Below are positions 6,865-14,093 of a DNA stretch of 21,124 nt, piece by piece (position 1 is the stretch's first letter; each line of letters starts with the position of its first letter). The stretch is from a virus. The notes beneath the pieces were generated by a model. It did not search any database. It saw only the letters and a list, made by a program, of their open reading frames with translations, and was not told where the DNA came from. The DNA lies in IMG/VR virus record IMGVR_UViG_3300025646_000459, positions 1-21,124 of that record; one strand, written 5' to 3'. Both the position numbers and the translations under genes were made by a program.

Positions 6865-6891
6865 AAAGGAGGCATAAAGCCTCCTTTTTTT
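6865..6891. terminator. Rho-independent terminator after gp32 (likely bidirectional)
   Basis: A perfect 9-bp stem pairs AAAGGAGGC (6865-6873) with GCCTCCTTT (6879-6887) around an ATAAA loop, followed by Ts to 6891. It begins 7 bases after the gp32 stop. The run of T is best for the + strand. On the - strand the hairpin is followed by TTTAATATTA, a weaker tail. The gp53 stop codon (6890-6892, - strand) abuts it, so the same hairpin probably ends both convergent units. Confidence 0.9.
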
Positions 6892-7543
6892 ATAGCTCGG
6901 TTTCTGAGAATCTAATTCCGTTGGAATCAATTTTGTACTCTGTATCATATGCAAATAGAGTAGCAATCTCTTCTTCCATGGTGGTTAAAAATTGTGGCTG
7001 AATTAAAAATATTTCTTTTTTGTTTTCGTTCTCTCTGTATTCAAATTCTCTATTAGTAATTGGGGTCATTACTTGAGATCCAGATAGTAATGATCCATTT
7101 GTTTTAGTGAATGTATATGATGGATAATAACCAGCTGCTTGCTGGTCTGCTCTTCCTTCATTGTATTCAATAATTACACCACCATTTAAAACGATATTGG
7201 AACCTTCGTATATTTCTTTTGTTTCCCAAAATTTAATATTATCTTGAGTATCTCCATATTTCTTTTCTATTGCTAGATCTAATTCGTAATCTGATACAGG
7301 CCAGTCATTATTGATGTCAATAATATTATTAAGGATTAATATTGTCCAATACCAATCAGGAGATCCATATTGTTTATTTGATACTTGTTCTGGAGTTTCA
7401 CCTTGTTGAATGGTATATCTTGTGGATGCAAGATATAATGCATTTAGATTGTCTCTAAATCTAACTCTACGAAATAAATTTTTAGATAATTTTATTCCAC
7501 CTTTATATGGATAATAAAAGTCTGGCTGAGAATTAAAAAACAT
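6890..7543 (-). CDS. 53: Baseplate wedge protein gp53
   Basis: In T4, gp53 joins neighbouring baseplate wedges and gp6 at the rim of the hub. The 217-residue protein starts MFFNSQPDFYYPYKGG. It has FRRVRFRDNLNAL, then TRYTIQQGETPEQVSNKQYG, a LysM-like segment also seen in T4 gp53, and DWYWTILILNNIIDINNDWP, a strong family signature. T4 gp53 is 196 residues. A GGAG ribosome site lies at 7550-7553 on the - strand, six bases before the start, and the gene follows gp48 by 12 bases. It converges on gp32. In T4 gene 53 is near gene 4, as here, but this one is inverted relative to gp4. Confidence 0.88.
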   Translation of the reverse strand: MFFNSQPDFYYPYKGGIKLSKNLFRRVRFRDNLNALYLASTRYTIQQGETPEQVSNKQYGSPDWYWTILILNNIIDINNDWPVSDYELDLAIEKKYGDTQDNIKFWETKEIYEGSNIVLNGGVIIEYNEGRADQQAAGYYPSYTFTKTNGSLLSGSQVMTPITNREFEYRENENKKEIFLIQPQFLTTMEEEIATLFAYDTEYKIDSNGIRFSETEL

Positions 7544-7555
7544 TATTCGACTCCA

Positions 7556-8533
7556 TTACTTTCCTTTAACGACATCGTTTGCGGTAATAATTTCAGTTTC
7601 TGCAAATGCCATTGTGACTTCATATGCAACTGGGGCAGGACCACTCAATCCAGCTCCTGCAGTATTAATATGGGTTGCCCAAACATTATCTGGAGTATAA
7701 TTAACTTGAATATTTTTTAGCACACAAGGTTTGATTTGTGGAAGTGATTGAATTGATGTTTGAGTTCCAGCCTGTTTCCATTTTAAATCAAAGATGTTTG
7801 GAACAGTTAACCATCTGTCTTCTAATTTGGATATTACATTGTATATTGCAGGAGGTTGTGCTCCTTGATTTTGAATTGGTCCACTACCACTATAATTAGG
7901 CAGTGAATAGTATCTAAGAGTTTTGATAATGTTATGAATTCTGACCTGTTCAGATGCATTTCTAGGAACTAATTTCCAAGAAAAATTAAACTCTCTCATC
8001 GCAATTCCTTTGAAAATCTGTTCGACATACGGATTTAATATTTTCCCTCCAATGCCACTGGTCAATGCTTCCGCTGGTGGTGCTCCTGGAATATTTTTGA
8101 TTGCGTTTAAAATAAATTCTGCAGTTCCAGCACCCGCCATTGTACTAATCATATTACCGATTTGACCTGGATCGTTTACTGCTGCTCCTGCTAGGCCAGG
8201 TAACATTTTACCTAACATCCCTATATTTTCAGAAGACCAAGATAGTTGATCGTTATAGTTAATATCATTTGGAACTGGCAATAGCACAGTTGCCATGGTT
8301 TTACGTCTACTCGGAGTTGTTGCTCGTTTATTATTAATTACTTCATATACATCTGCACTTTGAACATCAGTAACAAAAGGATTTGCTTGCGTCCCTAAAT
8401 TAGTATTAGCAATCGGAACATACTCCATAATATCAATTTGGAGCATATCTAACATTTCTCTTTTATCAGGCCAATATAAATCCTTATCAAAAGATTGTTG
8501 GGTATATCCTTTATTTACTGTTGTAAGGGCCAT
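7556..8533 (-). CDS. 48: Baseplate tail-tube cap protein gp48
   Basis: In T4, gp48 sits on the baseplate hub and, with gp54, starts tail-tube polymerisation. The 325-residue product (T4: about 364) has an N-terminal MLQIDIMEYVPI segment, a Gly/Ala/Met-rich helical middle (residues about 108-150), and a motif run NPYVEQIFKGIAMREFNFSW then KLVPRNASEQVRIHNIIKTL. It finishes with the beta-rich YTPDNVWATH and YEVTMAFAETEII segments. The last two parts match the tube-fold strands and are what I recognise as the cyanophage gp48 signature. It is first in a leftward two-gene unit with gp53. The start codon overlaps the late promoter for the opposite gene. A tube-initiator (gp54) identity is less likely but not excluded. 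Confidence 0.78.
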   Translation of the reverse strand: MALTTVNKGYTQQSFDKDLYWPDKREMLDMLQIDIMEYVPIANTNLGTQANPFVTDVQSADVYEVINNKRATTPSRRKTMATVLLPVPNDINYNDQLSWSSENIGMLGKMLPGLAGAAVNDPGQIGNMISTMAGAGTAEFILNAIKNIPGAPPAEALTSGIGGKILNPYVEQIFKGIAMREFNFSWKLVPRNASEQVRIHNIIKTLRYYSLPNYSGSGPIQNQGAQPPAIYNVISKLEDRWLTVPNIFDLKWKQAGTQTSIQSLPQIKPCVLKNIQVNYTPDNVWATHINTAGAGLSGPAPVAYEVTMAFAETEIITANDVVKGK

Positions 8534-8538
8534 AAATA
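8531..8538 (+). promoter_or_regulatory. T4-type late promoter for the gp4 structural operon
   Basis: CATAAATA on the + strand matches the NATAAATA late -10 element used by gp55-type sigma in T4-like cyanophages (T4: TATAAATA). Transcription would start near 8544, about 26 bases before the gp4 ATG. It overlaps the gp48 start codon on the other strand. No sigma70 -35 is needed or seen. Confidence 0.7.
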
Positions 8539-8564
8539 TTTTATGATATGCCTTTTATAATAAG

Positions 8565-8572
8565 TATTTATG
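8565..8572 (-). promoter_or_regulatory. T4-type late promoter for gp48-gp53
   Basis: TATTTATG on the + strand reads CATAAATA on the - strand, a late -10 element. It would start RNA near 8559, about 26 bases before the gp48 ATG. It overlaps the gp4 start codon. Together with the + strand element it forms a mirror-image divergent late promoter. Confidence 0.7.
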
Positions 8573-9007
8573 AATACTCTAAAGGGAAAATTTACCCCAA
8601 AGAATATTCAAAAGTATAGAGGGGACCCTAGAAATATAATTTATAGATCTTCATGGGAATTGAAGTTCATGAAGTATTGTGATACTAGATCTAATGTATT
8701 AGAATGGGCATCTGAAGAATGTGTTATCCCATATAGGTCGCCATTGGACAATAGAATTCATAGATACTTTGTTGATTTCTATGCCAAAATTCAAGAAGCT
8801 GATGGTACTATCACTAAGTATTTGATTGAAATAAAACCTAGTAAACAAACAGTCCCACCAAAAAAACCTCAACGACAAACTAAAAGTTATATCTATGAAG
8901 TAACTGAATACGTTAAGAACCAAGCTAAGTGGAAAGCTGCCAAAGAATTCTGTGATGATAGAATGTGGAAATTTAAAATCCTCACAGAATCGGAGTTAAA
9001 GGTATGA
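8570..9007 (+). CDS. 4: Head-completion nuclease-like protein gp4
   Basis: gp4 is needed to finish DNA-filled T4 heads before tail joining and belongs to the TnsA-like endonuclease fold. The 145-residue protein (T4: about 150) has the family opening GKFTPKNIQKYRGDPRNIIYRSSWELKFMKY. Trp and Glu in VLEWASEECVIPYRSP and Asp in HRYFVDFYAKI follow, and then EIKPSKQT. The sequence D...(E)xK, here VDFY then LIEIKPSK, is the PD-(D/E)XK metal site. The C-terminal NQAKWKAAKEFCDDRMWKFKI also fits. It is the first gene of the rightward late operon and lacks a clear Shine-Dalgarno. Its ATG overlaps the opposing late promoter. The stop overlaps the next gene (ATGA). Confidence 0.9.
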   Translation: MNTLKGKFTPKNIQKYRGDPRNIIYRSSWELKFMKYCDTRSNVLEWASEECVIPYRSPLDNRIHRYFVDFYAKIQEADGTITKYLIEIKPSKQTVPPKKPQRQTKSYIYEVTEYVKNQAKWKAAKEFCDDRMWKFKILTESELKV

Positions 9008-9567
9008 GAAGAGAAGTATCAGCCAGAACAAAAAATACTTCACAGCTTAATATATTTGAGCAGGTAGATGAAATCGCAAATAAAAAAAGAAAAGGATTTC
9101 ATACTCTATCATATAGTTGGTACAAAGATACGGTTGCTGAAGTTGCTAGGAAGAATGATATTTACAAAACGTTAGTCACTCTTGATGAAACACTTATCCC
9201 ATCTGGAGGCAATTTATATTTGTTTGAATATAATGCAACTTGGGCAAAAAAACTTCCATACTATGATGAGTTTCCTTTAGTGTATATGCTACAAGGAGGA
9301 AGGAAATTCTTTGGGGCTAATCTTCACTATTTAAATTATCCAACACGCTATAAAGTTTTGCAGAGTATTATAGATGGACGACCAACAATTCCTAAACAGT
9401 GCTTTCATAATTATGTTTATGAAGGTCTTGATACACCACTATTTAAAATAAATAGTGAAGACTGGATGAAATCTATTTTTCTACCGTTGGAAAGTTTTGT
9501 GAGTAGACAAGCAGGTTCATATAAACAAGTTAGTAAATCCTTTGTCTGGGGAGACAGCCGTAAATGA
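9004..9567 (+). CDS. Conserved T4-like phage protein of unknown function
   Basis: The 187-residue protein begins with a basic segment and a long helix (SQLNIFEQVDEIANKKRKGF), then HTLSYSWYKDTVAEVARKND. The most distinctive part is FEYNATWAKKLPYYDEFPLVYML, followed about 15 residues later by GANLHYLNYPTRYKVLQSII. The pattern YDxxPLVxxL...GxNxHYLxxxxRxxLL recurs in phages of several types, to my memory, without an assigned role. It overlaps gp4 (ATGA) and the next tail gene, so it is a late gene. Its position between head-completion and tail-tube genes suggests a head-tail or DNA-end function, but nothing in the sequence proves that. I see no similarity sufficient to call it the DNA-end protector gp2. 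Confidence 0.75.
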   Translation: MRREVSARTKNTSQLNIFEQVDEIANKKRKGFHTLSYSWYKDTVAEVARKNDIYKTLVTLDETLIPSGGNLYLFEYNATWAKKLPYYDEFPLVYMLQGGRKFFGANLHYLNYPTRYKVLQSIIDGRPTIPKQCFHNYVYEGLDTPLFKINSEDWMKSIFLPLESFVSRQAGSYKQVSKSFVWGDSRK

Positions 9568-10397
9568 GTATCAATACTACTCCTACCAACTTTAGCGAAT
9601 TTAAAAGTTATGTGCAAAAGCATGGCTTTTCACTAAGTAATTTTTATGATGTTCAGTTTCAGTTGAGTAATGAATCTAAAAATTCTCAATTATTAAAAAA
9701 TATATTTAATCTTGGAATTACTGGTAGTTCTAATGCGACTGATGTATCATTTATGGATGGACTACTTAGGTTATATGCAGATGAATGTTCTATCCCTGGG
9801 TATTCAATTTCTACAGGAGATTATAGATTAAACAATAGCCCAACGCTAAAATATGCTTATGGTATTGTAAATAATGAAATTACAATATCATTTATTTTAG
9901 ATGCAGACGCAGAAGTGAGAAGGCTTTTTGATGCTTGGGGAAATTACATTTATGGTAGTGTTTCATTGTCAGGTGGAAACGTATCTAATACTAATTTAAA
10001 TTTTAATACTAAAACAGATCTTGGAAGAACTAGATATCGTGATGATTACGTAGCAGATATTATTGTCGCTAAACTAGAGAGACACAGAAGCAGTAGAAAA
10101 AATACAAGAACTAGACTTACTAATATTGATTCTCAACGCAATTATTATTCTAATAAAGAAATTATTCCAGACTATAATGGTCCTCTTTTACCTGGGTTTG
10201 GCAAACCATTTTATACCTATTCTGTTAGATTGAGAAATTGTTTTCCTACAACAATCTCTTCCATTCCTTTGTCTAGTGGATCATCTCAATTAGTTAGAGT
10301 TCAGGTAACATTTGAATATGAACTTGCAGTTCCTTCATCTCAAACTGCAGCGGGCAGTGTATCTGAGGCATCGAATTGGGGAGAGATCGTTAACTAA
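9564..10397 (+). CDS. 54: Tail-tube-fold protein, likely baseplate tail-tube initiator gp54
   Basis: The 277-residue protein has the order expected of the gp19/gp54 tube family: an N-terminal FSLSNFYDVQFQL strand, a central ADECSIPGYSISTGDYRLNN loop, then EITISFILDADAEVRRLFDAW, and C-terminal RNCFPTTISSIPLSSGS with VRVQVTFEYEL. The CxIPG motif and the final beta hairpin ending in an F-x-Y-E/A strand are typical of tube proteins. Because it lies beside hub genes rather than next to a tail sheath, I favour gp54 (T4: 320 residues) over the main tube protein gp19. It may also be a gp48 relative. An ATGA overlap couples it to the previous gene; a 35-base gap follows it. Confidence 0.6.
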   Translation: MSINTTPTNFSEFKSYVQKHGFSLSNFYDVQFQLSNESKNSQLLKNIFNLGITGSSNATDVSFMDGLLRLYADECSIPGYSISTGDYRLNNSPTLKYAYGIVNNEITISFILDADAEVRRLFDAWGNYIYGSVSLSGGNVSNTNLNFNTKTDLGRTRYRDDYVADIIVAKLERHRSSRKNTRTRLTNIDSQRNYYSNKEIIPDYNGPLLPGFGKPFYTYSVRLRNCFPTTISSIPLSSGSSQLVRVQVTFEYELAVPSSQTAAGSVSEASNWGEIVN

Positions 10398-10432
10398 CCT
10401 AAATAAATTGAGATTATGTTATAGTATTTACT

Positions 10433-11143
10433 ATGCCTTTACCAAAAATTGTAACACCGACGTATGAATTGCGTTTACCATCAACAGATCAATTAGTTAA
10501 ATACAGACCATTCCTAGTAAAAGAAGAGAAAGTTCTTCTCATGGCTATGGAATCTGAAGATGAATCTCAGATGATTAATGCAGTGAAAACAATTCTAAAA
10601 AATTGCATTATTTCTAAAGTTAAAGTTGATGACTTAGCTGTATTTGATATAGAATATCTATTCCTCAATATTCGTGCAAAGTCTGTTGGTGAACAGATTG
10701 ACTTAAACATTACATGTCCAGATGATGGAGAAACTGTAGTTCCTATTGAACTCAATGTTGAAGATATTCAGATTCAAAAGTCTGAAGATCATTCTAGAAT
10801 TATTCCATTGAATGATACAATTTCTGTTGTAATGAAATATCCTAGTATGGAAATGTTTGTTAAAACAAACTTTACTGCTAATGCAAAAACTGAAGATGTA
10901 TTTGAAATTGCTGCCTCTTGTATTGAGCAGGTTGTAGAAGGTGAAGATGTATATGAAACTAAGAGTTTTAGCAAAAAAGAAATTAATGAGTTTCTAGATA
11001 GTTTGGATACAGCTCAATTTTTGTCAATTCAAAAATTCTTTGAGAGTATGCCAAAATTATCCCATACAGTTAAAGTTACTAATCCAGTAACTAATGTTGA
11101 AAGTGATGTTGTATTGGAGGGTCTTGCGTCTTTTTTCGCATAG
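10433..11143 (+). CDS. 26: Baseplate hub assembly protein gp26 (upstream half of a probable frameshift pair)
   Basis: The 236-residue protein begins MPLPKIVTPTYELRLPSTDQ, with LVKYRPFLVKEEKVLLMAME and the helical AVKTILKNCIISKVKVDDLA, FDIEYLFLNIRAKSVGE, and a CPDD turn. This is the T4 gp26 family (T4: 208), required for hub assembly. The C-terminal half is again helical (SFSKKEINEFLDSLDTAQFL). The gene ends in-frame at TAG 11141-11143, immediately after a run of six T. A TTTTTTC heptamer, an internal GGAGGG and a downstream stem-loop suggest that some ribosomes shift by -1 here and continue for 62 residues into a gp51-like segment. Short and long forms would be 236 and about 297 residues. Confidence 0.82.
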   Translation: MPLPKIVTPTYELRLPSTDQLVKYRPFLVKEEKVLLMAMESEDESQMINAVKTILKNCIISKVKVDDLAVFDIEYLFLNIRAKSVGEQIDLNITCPDDGETVVPIELNVEDIQIQKSEDHSRIIPLNDTISVVMKYPSMEMFVKTNFTANAKTEDVFEIAASCIEQVVEGEDVYETKSFSKKEINEFLDSLDTAQFLSIQKFFESMPKLSHTVKVTNPVTNVESDVVLEGLASFFA

Positions 11144-11164
11144 CCCTAGCACATGAGTCGCTAG
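11116..11164 (+). promoter_or_regulatory. Probable programmed -1 ribosomal frameshift signal
   Basis: Three elements lie in the standard arrangement. An internal Shine-Dalgarno GGAGGG (11116-11121) ends 9 bases before the heptamer. The heptamer T_TTT_TTC (11131-11137) is in the gp26 frame as X_XXY_YYZ. A 5-bp stem, CTAGC (11146-11150) with GCTAG (11160-11164), begins 8 bases after it. Spacings resemble those known for bacterial dnaX. The gp26 stop follows one codon after the heptamer. Confidence 0.7.
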
Positions 11165-11325
11165 AAAATTTCTTCAGAGTAAATTTCATATTAATTCAAC
11201 ATCAAAAGTGGTCACTATTTGAAATCGAAAATATGATACCATGGGAAAGGGAAATCTATGTTCAAATGTTGATTGATCATATTGAAGAAGAAAATAATAA
11301 AAATAGAACAACAACATCGTTGTAA
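11137..11325 (+). CDS. gp51-like extension, reached only by -1 frameshift from gp26
   Basis: From 11137 the -1 frame stays open for 62 codons to TAA 11323-11325. It encodes RIALAHESLENFFRVNFIL, then HQKWSLFEIENMIPWEREIY and MLIDHIEEENN. This is good protein sequence. The ENMIPWEREIYVQML pattern (a helix, then PW-E-x-x-x-Y) is typical of the short gp51-like or tail-chaperone T segments of phages. Upstream in this frame there is a stop at 11104-11106. Between that stop and the conserved part there is no ATG, GTG or TTG; the first is ATG 11233, deep inside. So independent initiation is unlikely and fusion to gp26 is the simplest reading. A separate non-canonical ATT or ATA start is the alternative. 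Confidence 0.7.
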   Translation, partial: RIALAHESLENFFRVNFILIQHQKWSLFEIENMIPWEREIYVQMLIDHIEEENNKNRTTTSL

Positions 11326-11329
11326 ATAA

Positions 11330-14092
11330 ATGGCAGAACCAACCACTCAGAGATCATTTAGATCTTTTTCTGAGTCACTCAAATCTAAAAAACTTTCCCC
11401 AGTAAATCCATCAGCTATTACTGGGGGAAGACCTATTAGATTGTCTGGAAATATTGTTGCCAAAAAAGAAGTCGAAGAGCTTGGACAGATTAGAAAAACT
11501 TTAGGATTTTTACTTGCAATTGAAAAAAGATACTATAAGTTTCTTGGTGATAGAATTTTAAATTTCGCAAAGGAAGAAGAAAGAAAAAAATTAAAAGAAC
11601 GAGAAAGATTACAAGAAGAAGGTAATCAAAAAAAAGGTAAAGATAAAACTTCAAACCCGATTGTAGAGAAAGCAAAATCTGATTTATCTATGATTGGAGG
11701 ATTCTTTAAGAATCTTCTCAAATTCTTCATTGGGTATAAAGTTTTACAGTGGGCATCAAATCCTGCAAACATAAAAAAGATTCAGGATTTTGCTAATCTA
11801 TTCATAAAATTATTTAAATTTATTAGTGCAGTCACTGAATTTGGTGTGGACGCATTAATGAAAACTATTACGGTTACTTCTAAAGTAATCAATGGAGTAT
11901 TTGATTTTATAGGTAAAGTAGCAGAATTTTTTAGTTTCAGTTGGCTGGGTGGTGGAATTGAATGGTTGCTCAAAACTATAGAGGACGTAACCTCAGTATT
12001 TGCTAGCATTCCAAATGCCATAACACTGACTATAAAATTTTTAACTAATCTACTACCGAACTTTTTAGAATCAGTTTTAACGAATGGACTACTTGGAGGT
12101 CAAAAAGAACTTCAGGGTCAATCCGATCAGGCAATAGATGCAAAGAAATCAGCAGAGTCTCCTACTGAAGTTAGTGGAGATACTGATAAAACAGGTCAGA
12201 GTGATCTTGGTGAAAAGGCGAAAGAATCTCTATCAAACATTGGTAAAAATATTCTAAAGACTTTATTCCCTGGAATAGATATTGCTACCAATATTGGAGC
12301 AAAGATTGGTGGCTCTATAAAATCATTCTTTACTGGAGGCAAGTCCCAGGAAGAACTTCCAAAACTAGCGAAAGGTGGTATTGTAACTAAACCGACTGAA
12401 GCGATTGTTGGAGAGGCAGGACCAGAAGCAATTTTACCACTTGATAAGTTGGGATCATTTGGTATTGATGGATTTAAGGCAGCCACCAATAAGGTAATTC
12501 CTAAATTCATGACCTTACTGACATTACCATTCAAGATTATTGGTGCTGGTATATTAGCATTAATTTCATCTACAGTAGGAAAAATTCCTGGCATTGGTCA
12601 GTTTATAAAACCTTTAGTTTCTAACATTGCATCTGGATTTGGGTTACCTCCAGGATTAGTTTCTGGGATGACTGGATTTATTGGTGGTGTTGGTGAGATG
12701 ACAACATCCGAAGTTGGAAATATTGCAGAGTTATTTGGAAAGCAAGAAGTAAATATTCGACAACAAAAAGGAGAAGAGTTTAGTCCTTCACGAGATACAT
12801 CTGTAAAAGGATTACTTGGAAATATTTTGAGTGCATTGATCAGCAAGCAAAAGAAAACGGTTACTCCTGCACCAACAACCCCGCCAGCACCCACTGCACC
12901 ACCTGCAGCCACACCTGCACCACCTGCAGCCACACCTGCAGCTCCTGCAGCCACACCTGCAACTTCAGGGAATGAGCCAGCTGCAACACCAGCTCCCACC
13001 TTGTCTCCAATATTTGATAGGTCTCAGCAATCTGGTGCGGTTCCTGGTCAGGGTGGAGGAGACAAGATTCCAGCACTACTAGAACCAAATGAATATGTGC
13101 TGAATAAAAATGCAGTTAGGGGATTGGGGGGAGCAAAAGAATTAGACAAAATAAATTTTGGGGTGTTTCCTAGATTTCAAACAGGTGGATCTGTATTATC
13201 AAAATTGGGAGATAGTTCTAAATTAGCATCAGCTCCCAGAGGATATTGTGTCACTGGTGTTCTTGATACAATGCAAAAAAATGGAGTGCCCAATCCAGCA
13301 GGAACTTCAAATGATCCAAACAATCCAAGAGGTCTTGCTGCTCAACTTATTAAAAATTATGGTTGGGGATCTATTTCTGGGTTAGGATCACCAATTAATC
13401 TAAAAAGTCCGTATGGAAATGTAGGTGCAAATGCAATGTCATTTTCTGAATGGAAATCTGCGGTTAAAGAAAATAAAATTGCAAGTGGTTCTATCGTATT
13501 CACAACTAAAAATTCTGACTGGTCTGGAAATCAATCTAGTGGACACGACGCAGCGATTGCAAAGAATGGTGGAAGAAAATTGTGGAGTGGGCATTGGCAA
13601 TCACAAGTCGATGGTGTCGGTGCTGTTTATGGCACAGCATCAAACAAAATAATTGCATTAACTCCTGGCGGTACACAAGTAGCATATGATGGGTCTAAAA
13701 CATCAGATGATGGCGAAACTTCAAATGATCAAGCTCAATCTACAGAATTTACTGTAGAAGCGGCAACAACGGTTGCAGAAAATCTTGGAAAATTATTCAA
13801 GATGTTAAATGCTCCAGCTCCATCTCAAGATTCTGCACCACCAACAGCAGCTCAAGTACAGCCAAAAATAACCCAAACTGTTTCACAATCATCTGGAAAT
13901 TTACAGAGAGTTCAGAAAGAAAATTTACAACTTCAAAGTCAATCTAGAAGTCAGTCTAAGTCTGGTGGCAATGTTGTCACATTAGGACAGCCAAATAAAA
14001 CTATTAGTGAAACAAGTTCTCAGCCAATGCCTGCGACACTTGGTGGTACTAGTCCACCAAATCCATTAATCAATTATCCGATAGCACCATAA
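11330..14092 (+). CDS. Large tail/baseplate protein with tape-measure-type motifs and a CHAP-like hydrolase domain
   Basis: The 920-residue protein has a charged coiled N-terminus (about 40-115) and FFIGYKVLQW (133-141). Long hydrophobic helices follow (about 150-250). GGIVTKPTEAIVGEAGPEAI lies at 349-368 and recurs in phage tape-measure proteins. A Pro/Ala/Thr-rich linker spans about 512-558, and GDKIPALLEPNEYVLNKNAV starts at 577. Residues about 636-780 look like a CHAP/NlpC-type papain-fold peptidoglycan hydrolase: Cys640 (GYCVTG), IASGSIVF, and His739 (SGHDAAIA). The position, in place of T4 genes 28/29 before gp27, suggests a hub or tape-measure role with a lytic domain delivered at infection. 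VAENLGKLFKMLNAPAP near 815 is shared with the next protein. The hydrolase call is moderate; the structural call is stronger. Confidence 0.72.
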   Translation: MAEPTTQRSFRSFSESLKSKKLSPVNPSAITGGRPIRLSGNIVAKKEVEELGQIRKTLGFLLAIEKRYYKFLGDRILNFAKEEERKKLKERERLQEEGNQKKGKDKTSNPIVEKAKSDLSMIGGFFKNLLKFFIGYKVLQWASNPANIKKIQDFANLFIKLFKFISAVTEFGVDALMKTITVTSKVINGVFDFIGKVAEFFSFSWLGGGIEWLLKTIEDVTSVFASIPNAITLTIKFLTNLLPNFLESVLTNGLLGGQKELQGQSDQAIDAKKSAESPTEVSGDTDKTGQSDLGEKAKESLSNIGKNILKTLFPGIDIATNIGAKIGGSIKSFFTGGKSQEELPKLAKGGIVTKPTEAIVGEAGPEAILPLDKLGSFGIDGFKAATNKVIPKFMTLLTLPFKIIGAGILALISSTVGKIPGIGQFIKPLVSNIASGFGLPPGLVSGMTGFIGGVGEMTTSEVGNIAELFGKQEVNIRQQKGEEFSPSRDTSVKGLLGNILSALISKQKKTVTPAPTTPPAPTAPPAATPAPPAATPAAPAATPATSGNEPAATPAPTLSPIFDRSQQSGAVPGQGGGDKIPALLEPNEYVLNKNAVRGLGGAKELDKINFGVFPRFQTGGSVLSKLGDSSKLASAPRGYCVTGVLDTMQKNGVPNPAGTSNDPNNPRGLAAQLIKNYGWGSISGLGSPINLKSPYGNVGANAMSFSEWKSAVKENKIASGSIVFTTKNSDWSGNQSSGHDAAIAKNGGRKLWSGHWQSQVDGVGAVYGTASNKIIALTPGGTQVAYDGSKTSDDGETSNDQAQSTEFTVEAATTVAENLGKLFKMLNAPAPSQDSAPPTAAQVQPKITQTVSQSSGNLQRVQKENLQLQSQSRSQSKSGGNVVTLGQPNKTISETSSQPMPATLGGTSPPNPLINYPIAP
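12899..12961 (+). repeat. Three tandem 21-bp repeats encoding Pro-Ala-Thr linker
   Basis: Copies lie at 12899-12919, 12920-12940 and 12941-12961. The first two are identical and the third differs at two bases. The unit keeps frame and encodes PPAATPA (last copy APAATPA), within residues 524-544 of the 920-residue tail protein. It forms an extended flexible linker ahead of the hydrolase domain. Confidence 0.9.
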
Positions 14093-14093
14093 C

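Noticed and set aside
10398-10432. Possible promoter before gp26 (CCTAAATA at 10398-10405 and TGT-TATAGT near 10417-10425)
   Set aside because: The late-like box has two mismatches, no -35 box is placed for the second, and its start would fall on the gp26 ATG. Readthrough from the gp4 promoter is sufficient.
11131-11143. Sequencing error in the T run breaking one gp26-gp51 gene
   Set aside because: A single-base error could mimic this, but the internal Shine-Dalgarno and stem-loop at standard spacing make a programmed shift the better reading. Read-level data would settle it.
11321-11328. Late-promoter-like TGTAAATA just before the 920-residue gene
   Set aside because: One mismatch to the core in an AT-rich stop/start junction with only one base between it and the ATG; too close to give a normal leader.
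12598-12999. Long antisense frame rich in Val, Ala and Gly opposite the large tail gene
   Set aside because: It is the mirror of the Pro/Ala/Thr repeat and Gly-rich segments of the sense gene, with no ribosome site and no sensible protein pattern.
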